Source: Hydrogenothermaceae bacterium (lineage in GTDB: Bacteria > Aquificota > Aquificae > Hydrogenothermales > Hydrogenothermaceae). Taken from it: a stretch of DNA of 21,892 nucleotides. Numbering within the stretch: the stretch's first letter is position 1; every line of letters begins with the position of its first letter. The position numbers and the translations under genes are program-made. The stretch is taken from NCBI GenBank assembly GCA_026984415.1, contig JALSSE010000470.1, forward strand, positions 5,001-26,892, read 5' to 3'. Shown here piece after piece: positions 1 through 8,136 of the stretch. The notes below the pieces were generated by a model. That model was given only the letters and a program-made list of their open reading frames with translations. It was not told where the DNA came from and made no database searches.

Positions 1-455
<455 letters not shown>

Positions 456-511
456 AATCTGTTTGAACCTTCGCACTTTCGGCTCTCCTATTCAATTGCC
501 AAGTAACCTTT

Positions 512-540
512 AGCTCAACCGCTTAAAGCAGGTGTGAGCT
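512..540 (-). other. rRNA leader inverted repeat
   Basis: In the 16S leader, AGCTCA (512-517) and TGAGCT (535-540) form a 6-bp inverted repeat. The loop contains GCTTAAAGC, itself nearly self-complementary. It sits between the closest rRNA promoter and the mature 16S 5' end, where leader structures and antitermination signals normally occur. No clear boxA match was found; TGCTTTAAGC on the transcribed strand is only loosely similar. A role in leader folding or processing is inference. Confidence 0.3.
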
Positions 541-554
541 TTAAACAGATAATC

Positions 555-583
555 AGTATATCTATTTTTTTTATCTTTGTCAA
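555..583 (-). promoter_or_regulatory. rRNA promoter P3 (closest to 16S)
   Basis: Read on the minus strand, a perfect -35 TTGACA (578-583) is followed after 17 bases by the -10 element TATACT (555-560). Transcription would start near 548, giving a leader of about 90 bases before mature 16S. It is one of three similarly oriented promoters in a 140-base region. Confidence 0.75.
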
Positions 584-614
584 GACTTTTTGTCTGTTTC
601 AAAAACGGCTTATT

Positions 615-642
615 AATCTATTCCGTTTTCTCCGTATGTCAA
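615..642 (-). promoter_or_regulatory. rRNA promoter P2
   Basis: A perfect -35 TTGACA (637-642, minus strand) has a 16-base spacer to TAGATT (615-620), which matches 4 of 6 positions of the -10 consensus. It is the weakest of the three tandem elements because of the -10. The perfect -35 and the regular placement, 59 bases from P3 and 52 from P1, support it. Confidence 0.5.
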
Positions 643-666
643 CCCTTATTCATTTTGCGGATATCT

Positions 667-694
667 ATTATATCCTTTCTTTTTGCCTTGTCAA
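667..694 (-). promoter_or_regulatory. rRNA promoter P1 (distal)
   Basis: Minus strand: perfect -35 TTGACA (689-694), 16-base spacer, perfect -10 TATAAT (667-672). It lies 44 bases beyond the rlmB stop codon, between that gene and the 16S gene, and points at the 16S gene. It is the best consensus match of the tandem set. Confidence 0.75.
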
Positions 695-738
695 GTGTGT
701 TCTCATCATGGTTTTTAAGTTATTCAGTTTAATAATTT

Positions 739-1470
739 TTATAGGTTGTATTTTTGTTTTGAAATTTCCCATAGAGCTATTGCTGTAGCTGAAGATACAT
801 TAAAAGATGTTATTTTACCTTGCATTGGAATTGTTGCAATTAAATCAGATGAGTCAAGCACTGATTTTGAAACTCCCTTTCCTTCTGAACCTAAAACCAC
901 TGCAAGAGGAAAAGGATAGTTTATTTTATGGACAGGTTTTCCACCTTTTTCAACGGAAACTACCCATCCACCGTGTTTTTTAAATTTGTCAAGGAATTTT
1001 TTTAAGCTACTTACTTTTGTTATAGGTAGATGGAAAACGGCGCCTGTAGATGCTTTTACGACTACTTCATTTATTGGACTACTTCTTTCTGAAGGTAATA
1101 CTATTCCATAAACTCCCAAAACTTCAGCTGTTCTTATCATATTCCCTACATTTTGTGGGTCTGTTATATGGTCTAAAACAAGGAGTATTCCCTGTTCTTT
1201 TATTGTGTTTTCTATTAAATCATTTTCATCTGCATACTGGACTGGGCTTATTAATGCTACAACCCCTTGAGTTTTTTTTGTTCCTGCAAGTTCTTCTACT
1301 TTTTTTCGTGGAACTCTCTGGATTTTAATTTTTTTCTTTTCTGCTAATTTAACTAACTCTTTTGGAGGATGGGAGTCATGGGCTACTAATATCTTTTCAA
1401 GACTTTTTCCTGATTTAATTGCTTCTATTATTGGGTTTCTTCCCCATATAATAAATTTTTTGTCTTTCAA
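739..1470 (-). CDS. rlmB: 23S rRNA (guanosine-2'-O-)-methyltransferase RlmB (TrmH/SpoU family)
   Basis: A 243-residue SPOUT-class methyltransferase, predicted to methylate the 2'-O of a 23S rRNA guanosine (G2251 in E. coli) with S-adenosylmethionine. Residues 1-75 match the small RNA-binding substrate domain. The trefoil-knot catalytic domain follows, with motif 1 (DPQNVGNMIR, N107 and catalytic R113), motif 2 (LGSEGKGVS, 193-201) and motif 3 (SFNVSSATAIA, from 222). The start is TTG, overlapping the upstream gene's TGA as TTGA, with AGGT just upstream; no ATG fits better. The length is usual for the family. It is the last gene of the fmt cluster and no terminator is visible between it and the 16S promoters. 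Family assignment is firm; the exact target nucleotide is inferred from family. Confidence 0.92.
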   Translation of the reverse strand: MKDKKFIIWGRNPIIEAIKSGKSLEKILVAHDSHPPKELVKLAEKKKIKIQRVPRKKVEELAGTKKTQGVVALISPVQYADENDLIENTIKEQGILLVLDHITDPQNVGNMIRTAEVLGVYGIVLPSERSSPINEVVVKASTGAVFHLPITKVSSLKKFLDKFKKHGGWVVSVEKGGKPVHKINYPFPLAVVLGSEGKGVSKSVLDSSDLIATIPMQGKITSFNVSSATAIALWEISKQKYNL

Positions 1471-2339
1471 TTTTCTACCTGTTTAATGTCGTCTAATTTC
1501 CAGTTTAAAGTTTTCCCAACAAAAGCCCAATACTCCGTTATGTTTACAGGGTTTTTATCAGAACCTTCAATGATATTTCCATTTTTATCTATAATGTAAT
1601 CTATCAAAGAAGCATTTATTTTTACTATTACCACTTTTTGGTTATTTTCTTCTTCCACGTGAACTATTTCTATATCTTTAATTTCTATGTCTTTGACTAT
1701 ATTTTTTAATCCTTTTTCTTTTAGTTCTTTTAGTTGTTTATTTAGATAATCATACATTCTGTCAGTTAAGAAGTTTTTCACAGGAGATAAATCCCCAATT
1801 GACCATGCTTCTTGAAGTTGAATGAATATATTTTTTGTTAAGTTTTTTATAAGTTCTTCATTGATTTGTTCTGACGTTGATGTTTGGATTTGTTTATTTT
1901 CTTCTCTTTCTTGAAAAGGAATATTTCCAATATTTGTAGAAGCTTGAGGCTGTTTTGCTTTTGAGAAAGCCCTAAATATAAAATATATAATTAAACCAAT
2001 AAGTATGATTTCTAATAATCCCGGTGTTCCAAAGTGAAGTCCATTTCCCATTAGAAAAGAGATTAAAGCTCCAAAAATCATTCCCCCAATTAGCCATTTG
2101 AAAATTCCACCGCTGAATAAAGAATTTGTTCTATTTTTGTTAAATGTTTTTTTATTTTTTAAACTTTTTTCTTCCCCGTGGCTTAATGCATTATTCTGTT
2201 TTGTTTTTTGTGAATTAAATTTATAACTTTTGTAGCTTCTAAATCCTGAGCTCATACCTTTTCCCATTCTTGCAAATGAGTCTTCAAAAAATCCAAATGT
2301 GAATACAAAGGCTATTAAATATATAATTAATTTTTTCAT
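1467..2339 (-). CDS. Tim44-like domain membrane protein
   Basis: 290 residues. An N-terminal signal-like segment (1-23, ending SFA) is followed by a glycine/serine/basic stretch (24-70), two hydrophobic segments (about 80-98 and 105-123), a polar linker and a C-terminal Tim44-like domain (about 155-288). That domain shows [19 protein letters not shown] (172-190) and the closing pattern TEYWAFVGK...WKLDDIKQ. In mitochondria Tim44 tethers the import motor; bacterial relatives are inner-membrane proteins of poorly known function, so no specific role is assigned. The ATG overlaps the fmt stop as ATGA (2336-2339), and the 3' end overlaps the rlmB start, so the three genes are probably translationally coupled. 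Domain call is good, function unknown. Confidence 0.8.
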   Translation of the reverse strand: MKKLIIYLIAFVFTFGFFEDSFARMGKGMSSGFRSYKSYKFNSQKTKQNNALSHGEEKSLKNKKTFNKNRTNSLFSGGIFKWLIGGMIFGALISFLMGNGLHFGTPGLLEIILIGLIIYFIFRAFSKAKQPQASTNIGNIPFQEREENKQIQTSTSEQINEELIKNLTKNIFIQLQEAWSIGDLSPVKNFLTDRMYDYLNKQLKELKEKGLKNIVKDIEIKDIEIVHVEEENNQKVVIVKINASLIDYIIDKNGNIIEGSDKNPVNITEYWAFVGKTLNWKLDDIKQVEN

Positions 2340-3271
2340 GAAAATTTTTCTCCTTTTTCTATGTGATAACCTCTTACAGCATCAACTGCCGAAATTGGTT
2401 TTGAATTTGGAAACTGGATTTTTTTAATAATTAAACTACCTTTTCCTGTCTTAACTATTATACCTTTTTTAGTATCAATATCTACTATTTCGCCAGCCTC
2501 TCCTTGATAATCTTTGTCTAAAGGTTCTGCTTCCAATATTTTTACCTGTTTATCACGAAAATTTGCAAAAGCCTTTGGCCAAATTTTTAATGCTCTTATC
2601 TGATTAAATATTTCTTCTGCTGATTTATTCCAATCAATTTTACCTTCTGATTTTTCAATAGGTTTTGCGTATGTTGATTTTTCGTGTTCCTGTTCAACTG
2701 GTTTTATTTCTCCTTTTTCTATTTTGTCTAATGTTTCTATTAGAAGTTTTGCTCCAGCTTTTGCCAATTTGTCATGGATAGAAACTATATCATCTTTTTC
2801 TGTTATTTCAATTTCTTTCTGGGAATATACTGGTCCTGCGTCAAGCTCCTTAACAAGTTCCATTATAGAAACGCCTGTTTTTTTCTTTCCTTCCATAATT
2901 GCCCTGTGGATTGGGGCAGCACCTCTGTATTCTGGAAGTAATGATGCATGAACATTAATTGTTTTGTATTTTGGTAAGTATAAAATTTCTTCTGGTAATA
3001 TTTTTCCATAGGCAACTACTACAAAAATGTCTGGTTTTAGTTCCATTAATTTTTGGATAAATTCTTTATTGTTTTTTATTTTTTCAGGTTGAAAAACTGG
3101 TATGCCTGCTTCCTGAGCCACAACTTTTACAGGGGGAGGTTGGATTTTTTTTCCTCTTCCTTTTGGTTTATCTGGTTGGGTAACAACAGCAACAACTTCA
3201 TGTTTTGAATTTAATAACTCCTTTAAACTTTCTGCAGCAAAATCGGGTGTTCCCCAAAATACTATTCTCAA
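2336..3271 (-). CDS. fmt: methionyl-tRNA formyltransferase
   Basis: 311 residues, typical of Fmt, which formylates initiator Met-tRNA using 10-formyltetrahydrofolate. The N-terminal Rossmann-like catalytic domain begins [12 protein letters not shown] and carries the folate-binding/catalytic motif [13 protein letters not shown] (105-117, with N106 and H108) and catalytic D144 in KELDAGP. The C-terminal OB-like tRNA-binding domain begins near residue 205 ([17 protein letters not shown]). The start is TTG, supported by AGGAGG (complement at 3277-3282) five bases upstream. It is the first gene of a minus-strand cluster fmt - Tim44-like - rlmB. A def gene, often next to fmt, is not present here. 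Confidence 0.96.
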   Translation of the reverse strand: MRIVFWGTPDFAAESLKELLNSKHEVVAVVTQPDKPKGRGKKIQPPPVKVVAQEAGIPVFQPEKIKNNKEFIQKLMELKPDIFVVVAYGKILPEEILYLPKYKTINVHASLLPEYRGAAPIHRAIMEGKKKTGVSIMELVKELDAGPVYSQKEIEITEKDDIVSIHDKLAKAGAKLLIETLDKIEKGEIKPVEQEHEKSTYAKPIEKSEGKIDWNKSAEEIFNQIRALKIWPKAFANFRDKQVKILEAEPLDKDYQGEAGEIVDIDTKKGIIVKTGKGSLIIKKIQFPNSKPISAVDAVRGYHIEKGEKFS

Positions 3272-3403
3272 ATTTTCCTCCTGAGTATTTTTTTTATATT
3301 TTTACATATTTGTTATTAATTTTCATTTAAAAGGTTTGAAAAAATTGAACTAAAATATATTTTTGATATATTTTTAATACTTAAATAAATTTTGGAGAAA
3401 TTA

Positions 3404-3655
3404 ATGAATAATATCATTACAAAAATATGGATATTTTTAGTTGCTGTAATTGTCATTTCACTATCAATATTTGTTTCTTTTATTTTTTTAATAGGTTTAG
3501 TAATTTTGCTTCTTCTAACAGTTCCTTATATATACTATCTAAACTGGAAAGCAAAAAAAGAAATTGAAAAAGAATATAAAGAGTATCAAGACTATTTTGA
3601 TGTAGAATATGAGGAAGTTGAAAGAAAACAGATAAAAGAAAAATCTGGAGAATAA
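3404..3655 (+). CDS. small single-pass membrane protein, unknown
   Basis: 83 residues if started at ATG 3404, which follows GGAG (3394-3397) at 6 bases. An in-frame TTG at 3392 is less likely because it overlaps that ribosome site. Residues about 8-45 are very hydrophobic, enough for one long or two short membrane helices. The rest is a charged cytoplasmic-looking tail rich in Lys/Glu with YEEYQDYFDVEYEEVE-like acidic tyrosine runs. No family is recognised. It lies two bases before the ferritin-like gene and probably heads that operon; upstream, TTGAAC (3345-3350) and TATATT (3367-3372) spaced by 16 are a weak promoter candidate. Confidence 0.6.
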   Translation: MNNIITKIWIFLVAVIVISLSIFVSFIFLIGLVILLLLTVPYIYYLNWKAKKEIEKEYKEYQDYFDVEYEEVERKQIKEKSGE

Positions 3656-3657
3656 AA

Positions 3658-4593
3658 ATGGACAATTTAGAAAGGCAAAAGATAATTAATTATTTTAACT
3701 ACAACATAACTTTGGAACATTCAGCTATTATCCAGTACCTTTTCCACGCTTATACATTAGGAGATGAAGCTGGAATAGAAGATGATTTGGAAGAAATTGC
3801 AAGGGAAGAAATGAAACATCTAAGAATGTTTGCACATAAAGTAGTTGAGTTAGGTGGTGAGCCTGCAATTAGTGATAGGGCAGCAGTATTCTTACACGCA
3901 CCAACTCCATCTGAATTATTGAATTTAGATGTTGAAGCTGAAAAAATGGCAATTGAAGAGTATTCAAAGCAGTATGACGATTTGAAAGATGAATCTGCTA
4001 AAAGGATTTTGGAAAGGGTTGTAAATGATGAAAATTCTCACCACCATTTATTTTTAGAACTTAAAGAAAAGTTGACAGAAAAAGAGATAAAAGGTGAACC
4101 TTCTCCGTTAGATGAAAACAGGATTAAAATTGTCCAGATGTTAAACCAGACTTTAGAAAGACAGTATAAACTAATATTGGAAAATCTTTACCAATCTTTT
4201 ATAACAAGACATAAAAATCCTTACTTAAGTGATGAACTTGAACAAAAAGCTATTGATAAGATGAAACATTACGGTTGGGTTGCTGAAGAAGTTGCAGAAA
4301 TGGGAGGAGAGCCAGAAGTTAAACTCCCAGAAATAGATAAAGTAAAAGATGAAAAAATAATAATCCAGAAAAATTTAGAAGAGGAAAAAGAATCCCCAAA
4401 AGTTTATGAAAAATTAGCTAAAGAAGTGGAAGACCCAGACTTACAGTGGATTTTAAAGAGAATCCAGAAAAGGGAAATCCATTATACAGATTTGGCAAAA
4501 TTCTTAGAAAAACCAGATATACCAGCTGAAGATGTTGCCAGAGTTATATCAACATTAACAGTTGGAAGTCTTTTCAGGAAAAAAGATAAATGA
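3658..4593 (+). CDS. ferritin-like protein with two four-helix domains, second degenerate
   Basis: 311 residues, nearly all helix. Residues 1-140 form a bacterioferritin/rubrerythrin-like di-iron bundle with candidate ligands E20, E51-x-x-H54, E95 and E125-x-x-H128. Residues 155-290 repeat the fold: MKHYGWVAEEVAEMGGEP (202-219) parallels MKHLRMFAHKVVELGGEP (52-69). In the repeat, however, K201 replaces the ExxH glutamate and R272 replaces the helix-D glutamate, although H204 and H275 remain. The second half therefore probably does not bind a full di-iron site. Functions known for such folds include iron storage, peroxide reduction and hydroxylation; which applies here cannot be read. The ATG follows GGAG by 8-9 bases and the 3' end overlaps ispA by four bases. 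Confidence 0.78.
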   Translation: MDNLERQKIINYFNYNITLEHSAIIQYLFHAYTLGDEAGIEDDLEEIAREEMKHLRMFAHKVVELGGEPAISDRAAVFLHAPTPSELLNLDVEAEKMAIEEYSKQYDDLKDESAKRILERVVNDENSHHHLFLELKEKLTEKEIKGEPSPLDENRIKIVQMLNQTLERQYKLILENLYQSFITRHKNPYLSDELEQKAIDKMKHYGWVAEEVAEMGGEPEVKLPEIDKVKDEKIIIQKNLEEEKESPKVYEKLAKEVEDPDLQWILKRIQKREIHYTDLAKFLEKPDIPAEDVARVISTLTVGSLFRKKDK

Positions 4594-5471
4594 AGGAATT
4601 AATTGAGATAAAAGATTATTTAAAAAAACAGTCTGAATTTATTAATGAGAATTTGCGAAAGTTTATTCCACAAGGAAAACCAGAAATTTTATTTGATTCT
4701 ATAAAATACAGTTTAACTGCCGGTGGAAAAAGAATAAGACCTATCCTTGTTTTAGAATCTGCGAAGGCTGTTGGTAAAGAAAGAATTGAAGATATCTTGG
4801 ATATTGCAATCGCAACAGAATTTATCCATACATACTCCTTGATACATGATGATTTACCTTCAATGGATAATGACGATTTAAGAAGAGGAAAACCTACAAA
4901 CCATAAAGTTTTTGGGGAAGCTATTGCAATCCTTGCAGGAGATGGACTTTTAACTTATGCTTTTGAATTAATCTCAAATAACAAAAAAATTGAACCTTAT
5001 AAATTAATAAAAGTAATAAATATTCTTTCTAATGGGACTGGAATATACGGAATGGTTGGAGGACAGGCTGCTGACATACTTGCAGAAGAAGGAAAATTTA
5101 ATGATATAAAGTTTATCCATCTCCATAAAACTGCTAAATTTTTAGAGAGTTGCTGCTGGATAGGTGGGGTTCTTGGTGGTGGAGATGAAAAGGAACAGGA
5201 AAGTTTAAGAAAATACGGAAGGTATATCGGACTTGCTTTTCAAATACAGGATGATATTTTAGATGAAATCGGTAATACAGAAAAGTTAGGAAAATCTGTA
5301 GGTAAAGATAGAGAAAATAATAAGTTAACCTTTCCTTCAATTTATGGGATAGAAAAATCAAGAGAAATTGCACAGGATTACCTGAATAAAGCTATTGAGA
5401 GTCTGAACAACCTTAAATATACGGAAATCTTAGAACAGATTGGAAAATTCATAGTCGAAAGAGAGGTTTAG
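4590..5471 (+). CDS. ispA: polyprenyl (probable farnesyl) diphosphate synthase
   Basis: 293 residues, the size of bacterial short-chain trans-prenyltransferases, which condense isopentenyl diphosphate with allylic diphosphates. Visible motifs: GGKRIRP (45-51), first Asp-rich motif [10 protein letters not shown] (87-96) with the bacterial two-residue insertion, GGQAAD (157-162), and second Asp-rich motif DDILD (221-225). Y82, five residues before the first Asp-rich motif, is the aromatic residue that limits chain length to C15 in bacterial farnesyl diphosphate synthases, which favours that product. The start ATG overlaps the previous stop (ATGA). In this clade the same enzyme could also make C20 product, so the product length is the less certain part. 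Confidence 0.9.
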   Translation: MKELIEIKDYLKKQSEFINENLRKFIPQGKPEILFDSIKYSLTAGGKRIRPILVLESAKAVGKERIEDILDIAIATEFIHTYSLIHDDLPSMDNDDLRRGKPTNHKVFGEAIAILAGDGLLTYAFELISNNKKIEPYKLIKVINILSNGTGIYGMVGGQAADILAEEGKFNDIKFIHLHKTAKFLESCCWIGGVLGGGDEKEQESLRKYGRYIGLAFQIQDDILDEIGNTEKLGKSVGKDRENNKLTFPSIYGIEKSREIAQDYLNKAIESLNNLKYTEILEQIGKFIVEREV

Positions 5472-5475
5472 TTTT

Positions 5476-5853
5476 ATGAAATATGGAGAAAAGGAGATAT
5501 TAGAGGCAAAACTTGAACCGTGGCCAAATCCTTATCCTGATAGGGATTATGAAATTGATATAACTTTTCCTGAGTTTTCATGTTTATGTCCACGCTCTGG
5601 ATATCCTGATTATGCTGTTATTAAAATTAAATACATACCAGATGAATTTATTGTAGAGCTAAAATCTTTAAAACTCTACCTTAACAAATATAGAAACCAG
5701 TACATTTCCCACGAAGAAGCTACAAATAAAATATACGATGACCTGTTTGAAATTTTAAAGCCCCGTTTTCTTGAGGTTGTTGGTGACTGGAATCCCCGTG
5801 GAAATGTTAAAACAATAATCAAAGTATCTTCCGAACAGAAAAAAAGCAGTTAA
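5476..5853 (+). CDS. queF: NADPH-dependent 7-cyano-7-deazaguanine reductase QueF (type I)
   Basis: 125 residues, the short unimodular (B. subtilis YkvM-like) form that reduces the nitrile preQ0 to preQ1 in queuosine biosynthesis. The T-fold signature includes the catalytic cysteine C38 in [14 protein letters not shown], the family motif [14 protein letters not shown] (61-74) and HEE (near 81-83), all expected for substrate and NADPH binding. It begins four bases after the ispA stop, so it is read as part of that cluster; no other queuosine gene is nearby. The C-terminus ends in a lysine-rich tail (KKSS). Confidence 0.94.
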   Translation: MKYGEKEILEAKLEPWPNPYPDRDYEIDITFPEFSCLCPRSGYPDYAVIKIKYIPDEFIVELKSLKLYLNKYRNQYISHEEATNKIYDDLFEILKPRFLEVVGDWNPRGNVKTIIKVSSEQKKSS

Positions 5854-5942
5854 CTTATTCTAAATTTTTTAATTTACATTTTATTTTTCTTTCAAATATG
5901 GTTAAAATATTAACAATCAATAAACCTTAAGAGGTAGGAATA

Positions 5943-7022
5943 ATGGAACATTTTAATTTGAGAGTTTTCCGATATGACCCAACAAAAGATTCAGAGCCGT
6001 ACTACCAGACTTATAAACTACCTGTTGAAAAAGGGATGACAGTTCTTGCAGCACTGTTTAAAGCAAAGGAAGAACAAGACCCTACTATCTCTTTCAGATA
6101 TAACTGTAGAGCTGCTATCTGTGGTTCCTGTGCGGTAAAAATAAACGGACATGCAAATCTTGCGTGTAAAGTACAGATAACCCATTTATTGAAAAAATAC
6201 GAAACAGATACAATTACAGTTGACCCAATTGGAAATGTTAAACCTTTAAAAGACCTTATCTACGATATGGACTGGCTTGTTGATAAATTGAAAAAAGTTA
6301 AACCCTGGTTTATTCCAAAAGCACCTCCTCCTGAAGATGGAAAAGAATACAGACAAGACCCTTACGACCAGCATAGAATAGATTTTGCTTCTGATTGTAT
6401 CCTCTGTGCTTCCTGTATGTCAGATTGTAATGCATTAAAGGCTAATGAAGATTTCTTAGGTCCAATGGTTCATTCAAAAGCTTACAGATTTGCAGCAGAT
6501 ACAAGAGATGGAGCAAAAAGAGAAAGATTAGAAGCTGTTTTAGAAGATGTAAACCTTGAATGGTGTGTAAGATGTATGGAATGTACAACAAGATGTCCAA
6601 AAGAAGTTCAACCTTATGAAAATATTATCAGACTTAGAATAATGGCAGCTGAAGAAGGCTATAAAACTCCGGGGGAAAGACACGCAGAAATTTTTGAAGA
6701 GGATATCAAAGAAAGGGGATTATTAAACGAAATGCTCCTTCCAATGAAACAGGAAGGTGTACTTGGAATGTTAAAAAGAGCCCCATTTGGAATAAAGATG
6801 TTTTTCAAAGGAAAGGTGAATATAGCTGACTTTTTCGGTGGTCATAAAATAAAAAGATTAGAAGAAGTCCAGGTAATTTATGAAAAGGCAAAAGAGAAGG
6901 AAAAAGAGGTAAAAATCAGAATTCCTCAAATAATGGGTGTTGTTTATGAAGACAAAAGAAAATCAAGACTTTTAAAGGAACAAAGAGAGAAAGAGGCTGA
7001 AAATCAAGGAGGTAATCAATAA
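5943..7022 (+). CDS. fumarate reductase/succinate dehydrogenase iron-sulfur subunit (two 4Fe-4S type)
   Basis: 359 residues. The N-terminal ferredoxin domain has the 2Fe-2S pattern C55-C60-C63-C75. The C-terminal domain has CILCASCMSDC (C152, C155, C158, C162) and CVRCMECTTRCP (C208, C211, C214, C218). Classical SdhB/FrdB has no cysteine equivalent to C211 and holds a 3Fe-4S cluster; an extra cysteine here suggests a second 4Fe-4S, as described for SdhABEF-type and TfrB-type enzymes that pair with an HdrB-like subunit. It is about 110 residues longer than classical SdhB, with a charged tail. Electrons would pass to or from a flavoprotein subunit, which is not in the window. In Aquificota this fits the fumarate reductase of the reductive TCA cycle. 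The ATG follows AGAGGTAGGA; the stop overlaps the next ATG by one base. Confidence 0.88.
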   Translation: MEHFNLRVFRYDPTKDSEPYYQTYKLPVEKGMTVLAALFKAKEEQDPTISFRYNCRAAICGSCAVKINGHANLACKVQITHLLKKYETDTITVDPIGNVKPLKDLIYDMDWLVDKLKKVKPWFIPKAPPPEDGKEYRQDPYDQHRIDFASDCILCASCMSDCNALKANEDFLGPMVHSKAYRFAADTRDGAKRERLEAVLEDVNLEWCVRCMECTTRCPKEVQPYENIIRLRIMAAEEGYKTPGERHAEIFEEDIKERGLLNEMLLPMKQEGVLGMLKRAPFGIKMFFKGKVNIADFFGGHKIKRLEEVQVIYEKAKEKEKEVKIRIPQIMGVVYEDKRKSRLLKEQREKEAENQGGNQ

Positions 7023-7906
7023 TGGCTGAATTAAAATATGCTTTTTATACAGGATGTTCTGCAAAAGGTGTAGCTCCTGAACTTTACGACTCAACATTTT
7101 TAGTTGCTGAAAAGTTAGGAATGGAGTTAATAGAGTTAGAAGCTGCAACGTGCTGTGGTGCAGGTGCTGTTCAGGAAAAAGATGAATTTTTATCTTTAAC
7201 TATAAATGCAAGAAATTTAGCCCTTGCTGAAGAACTTGGTCTTGATATGCTTACAATCTGTAATACATGTACAGTTATGCTTAGAGAGGCAAAATTTAAG
7301 TTGGATAATGACCCAGAATTAAAAGCTGCTGTGAATGAAGTTCTTTCTGAAGCTGGATTGGAATATAAAGGTACAATAGAAGTCACCCATTTCTTATGGG
7401 AAGTGATAGATGGGGTAGGCTTAGAAAACTTAAAAGAAATGGTTGTTAGACCTTTAAAAGATTTTAAAATTGCTCCATTTTACGGATGCCACATAATCAG
7501 ACCTCCTTATTTAATAGGTTATGAAGACCCAGATAATCCTAAATCTATAGAAATGGTAATTGAAGCAATTGGAGGAAATCCTGTTGACCACGAAGCAAGA
7601 TTAGCATGTTGCGGATTCCATTCTTTCTGGTCAGCGGAAGATAAAGTTACTTTAAAATTAACTGCAATGGACACTGAAGCTGCAAAAGAAGAAAAAGCTG
7701 ATTTTATGGTAACTCCATGTCCTTTATGTCATACACAGTTAGATGCAATGCAACCTGAAGCTGAAGAAAAAGTTGGAGTATCAATAGAAATGCCTATCCT
7801 ACATCTTCCTCAAATGATTGGACTTGCTATTGGTTTGAAACCTAAAGAGCTTGGCTTACACAAACATGTAATCCCTACAACTGAGATAATCAAAAAAGTA
7901 GCATAA
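7022..7906 (+). CDS. HdrB-like CCG-domain subunit (SdhE/FrdE/TfrB C-terminal type)
   Basis: 294 residues with two complete cysteine-rich CCG domains: C12, C44-C45, C80, C83 and C156, C196-C197, C233, C236. In heterodisulfide reductase subunit B such repeats bind non-cubane 4Fe-4S clusters. Next to a fumarate reductase iron-sulfur subunit this is the SdhE/FrdE-type component that replaces the cytochrome b anchor in non-classical complexes. No membrane helix is present. The strong ribosome site AAGGAGGT lies inside the end of the previous gene and the start overlaps its stop by one base, so equimolar expression is likely. A terminator hairpin follows at once. Whether the acceptor is quinone, thiol or NADH cannot be read. 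Confidence 0.87.
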   Translation: MAELKYAFYTGCSAKGVAPELYDSTFLVAEKLGMELIELEAATCCGAGAVQEKDEFLSLTINARNLALAEELGLDMLTICNTCTVMLREAKFKLDNDPELKAAVNEVLSEAGLEYKGTIEVTHFLWEVIDGVGLENLKEMVVRPLKDFKIAPFYGCHIIRPPYLIGYEDPDNPKSIEMVIEAIGGNPVDHEARLACCGFHSFWSAEDKVTLKLTAMDTEAAKEEKADFMVTPCPLCHTQLDAMQPEAEEKVGVSIEMPILHLPQMIGLAIGLKPKELGLHKHVIPTTEIIKKVA

Positions 7907-7911
7907 AAACA

Positions 7912-7929
7912 AAGGGGCTTTTGCCCCTT
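7912..7929 (+). terminator. hairpin terminator after the HdrB-like gene
   Basis: AAGGGGC, loop TTTT, GCCCCTT: a 7-bp stem starting 6 bases after the stop codon. The following tract (CATTTAAAATTT) is only moderately T-rich, so termination may be partial. It marks the end of the frdB/HdrB-like transcript. Confidence 0.75.
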
Positions 7930-8136
7930 CATTTAAAATTTCCTAATTTTGAATAACTTTTATGAAAAACATTCTGATTAATAGAAAATATATTAGATAT
8001 AATTCCATAAAATAAATATTCTAATTTTAGCACAAAATTTTTTATTATCAAAATAAAAATTTCTTTTTTTTAGTAGAAATAAAAATATATAATTTTTCCC
8101 CTTACACAAAAATCAATCTCAAGGAGTGGGTGTCTA
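7930..8136. other. AT-rich gap upstream of dnaA
   Basis: Very AT-rich, with no ORF. A perfect TATAAT (7998-8003) is the best -10 candidate for dnaA; the sequence 17-18 bases upstream is a poor -35. No consensus DnaA box (TTATCCACA) occurs in the gap; the nearest 8/9 match, ATATCCACA, is inside dnaA at 8158-8166. It therefore gives no good evidence for a replication origin at this site. Confidence 0.45.

Noticed and set aside
534..788. 84-residue hydrophobic plus-strand ORF
   Set aside because: It covers the minus-strand rRNA promoters and the rlmB 3' end; its T-rich codons arise from the A-rich opposite strand.
5873..5908. TTTACA ... TAAAAT as a promoter for the iron-sulfur subunit gene
   Set aside because: The 24-base spacer is too long for a sigma70-type promoter.
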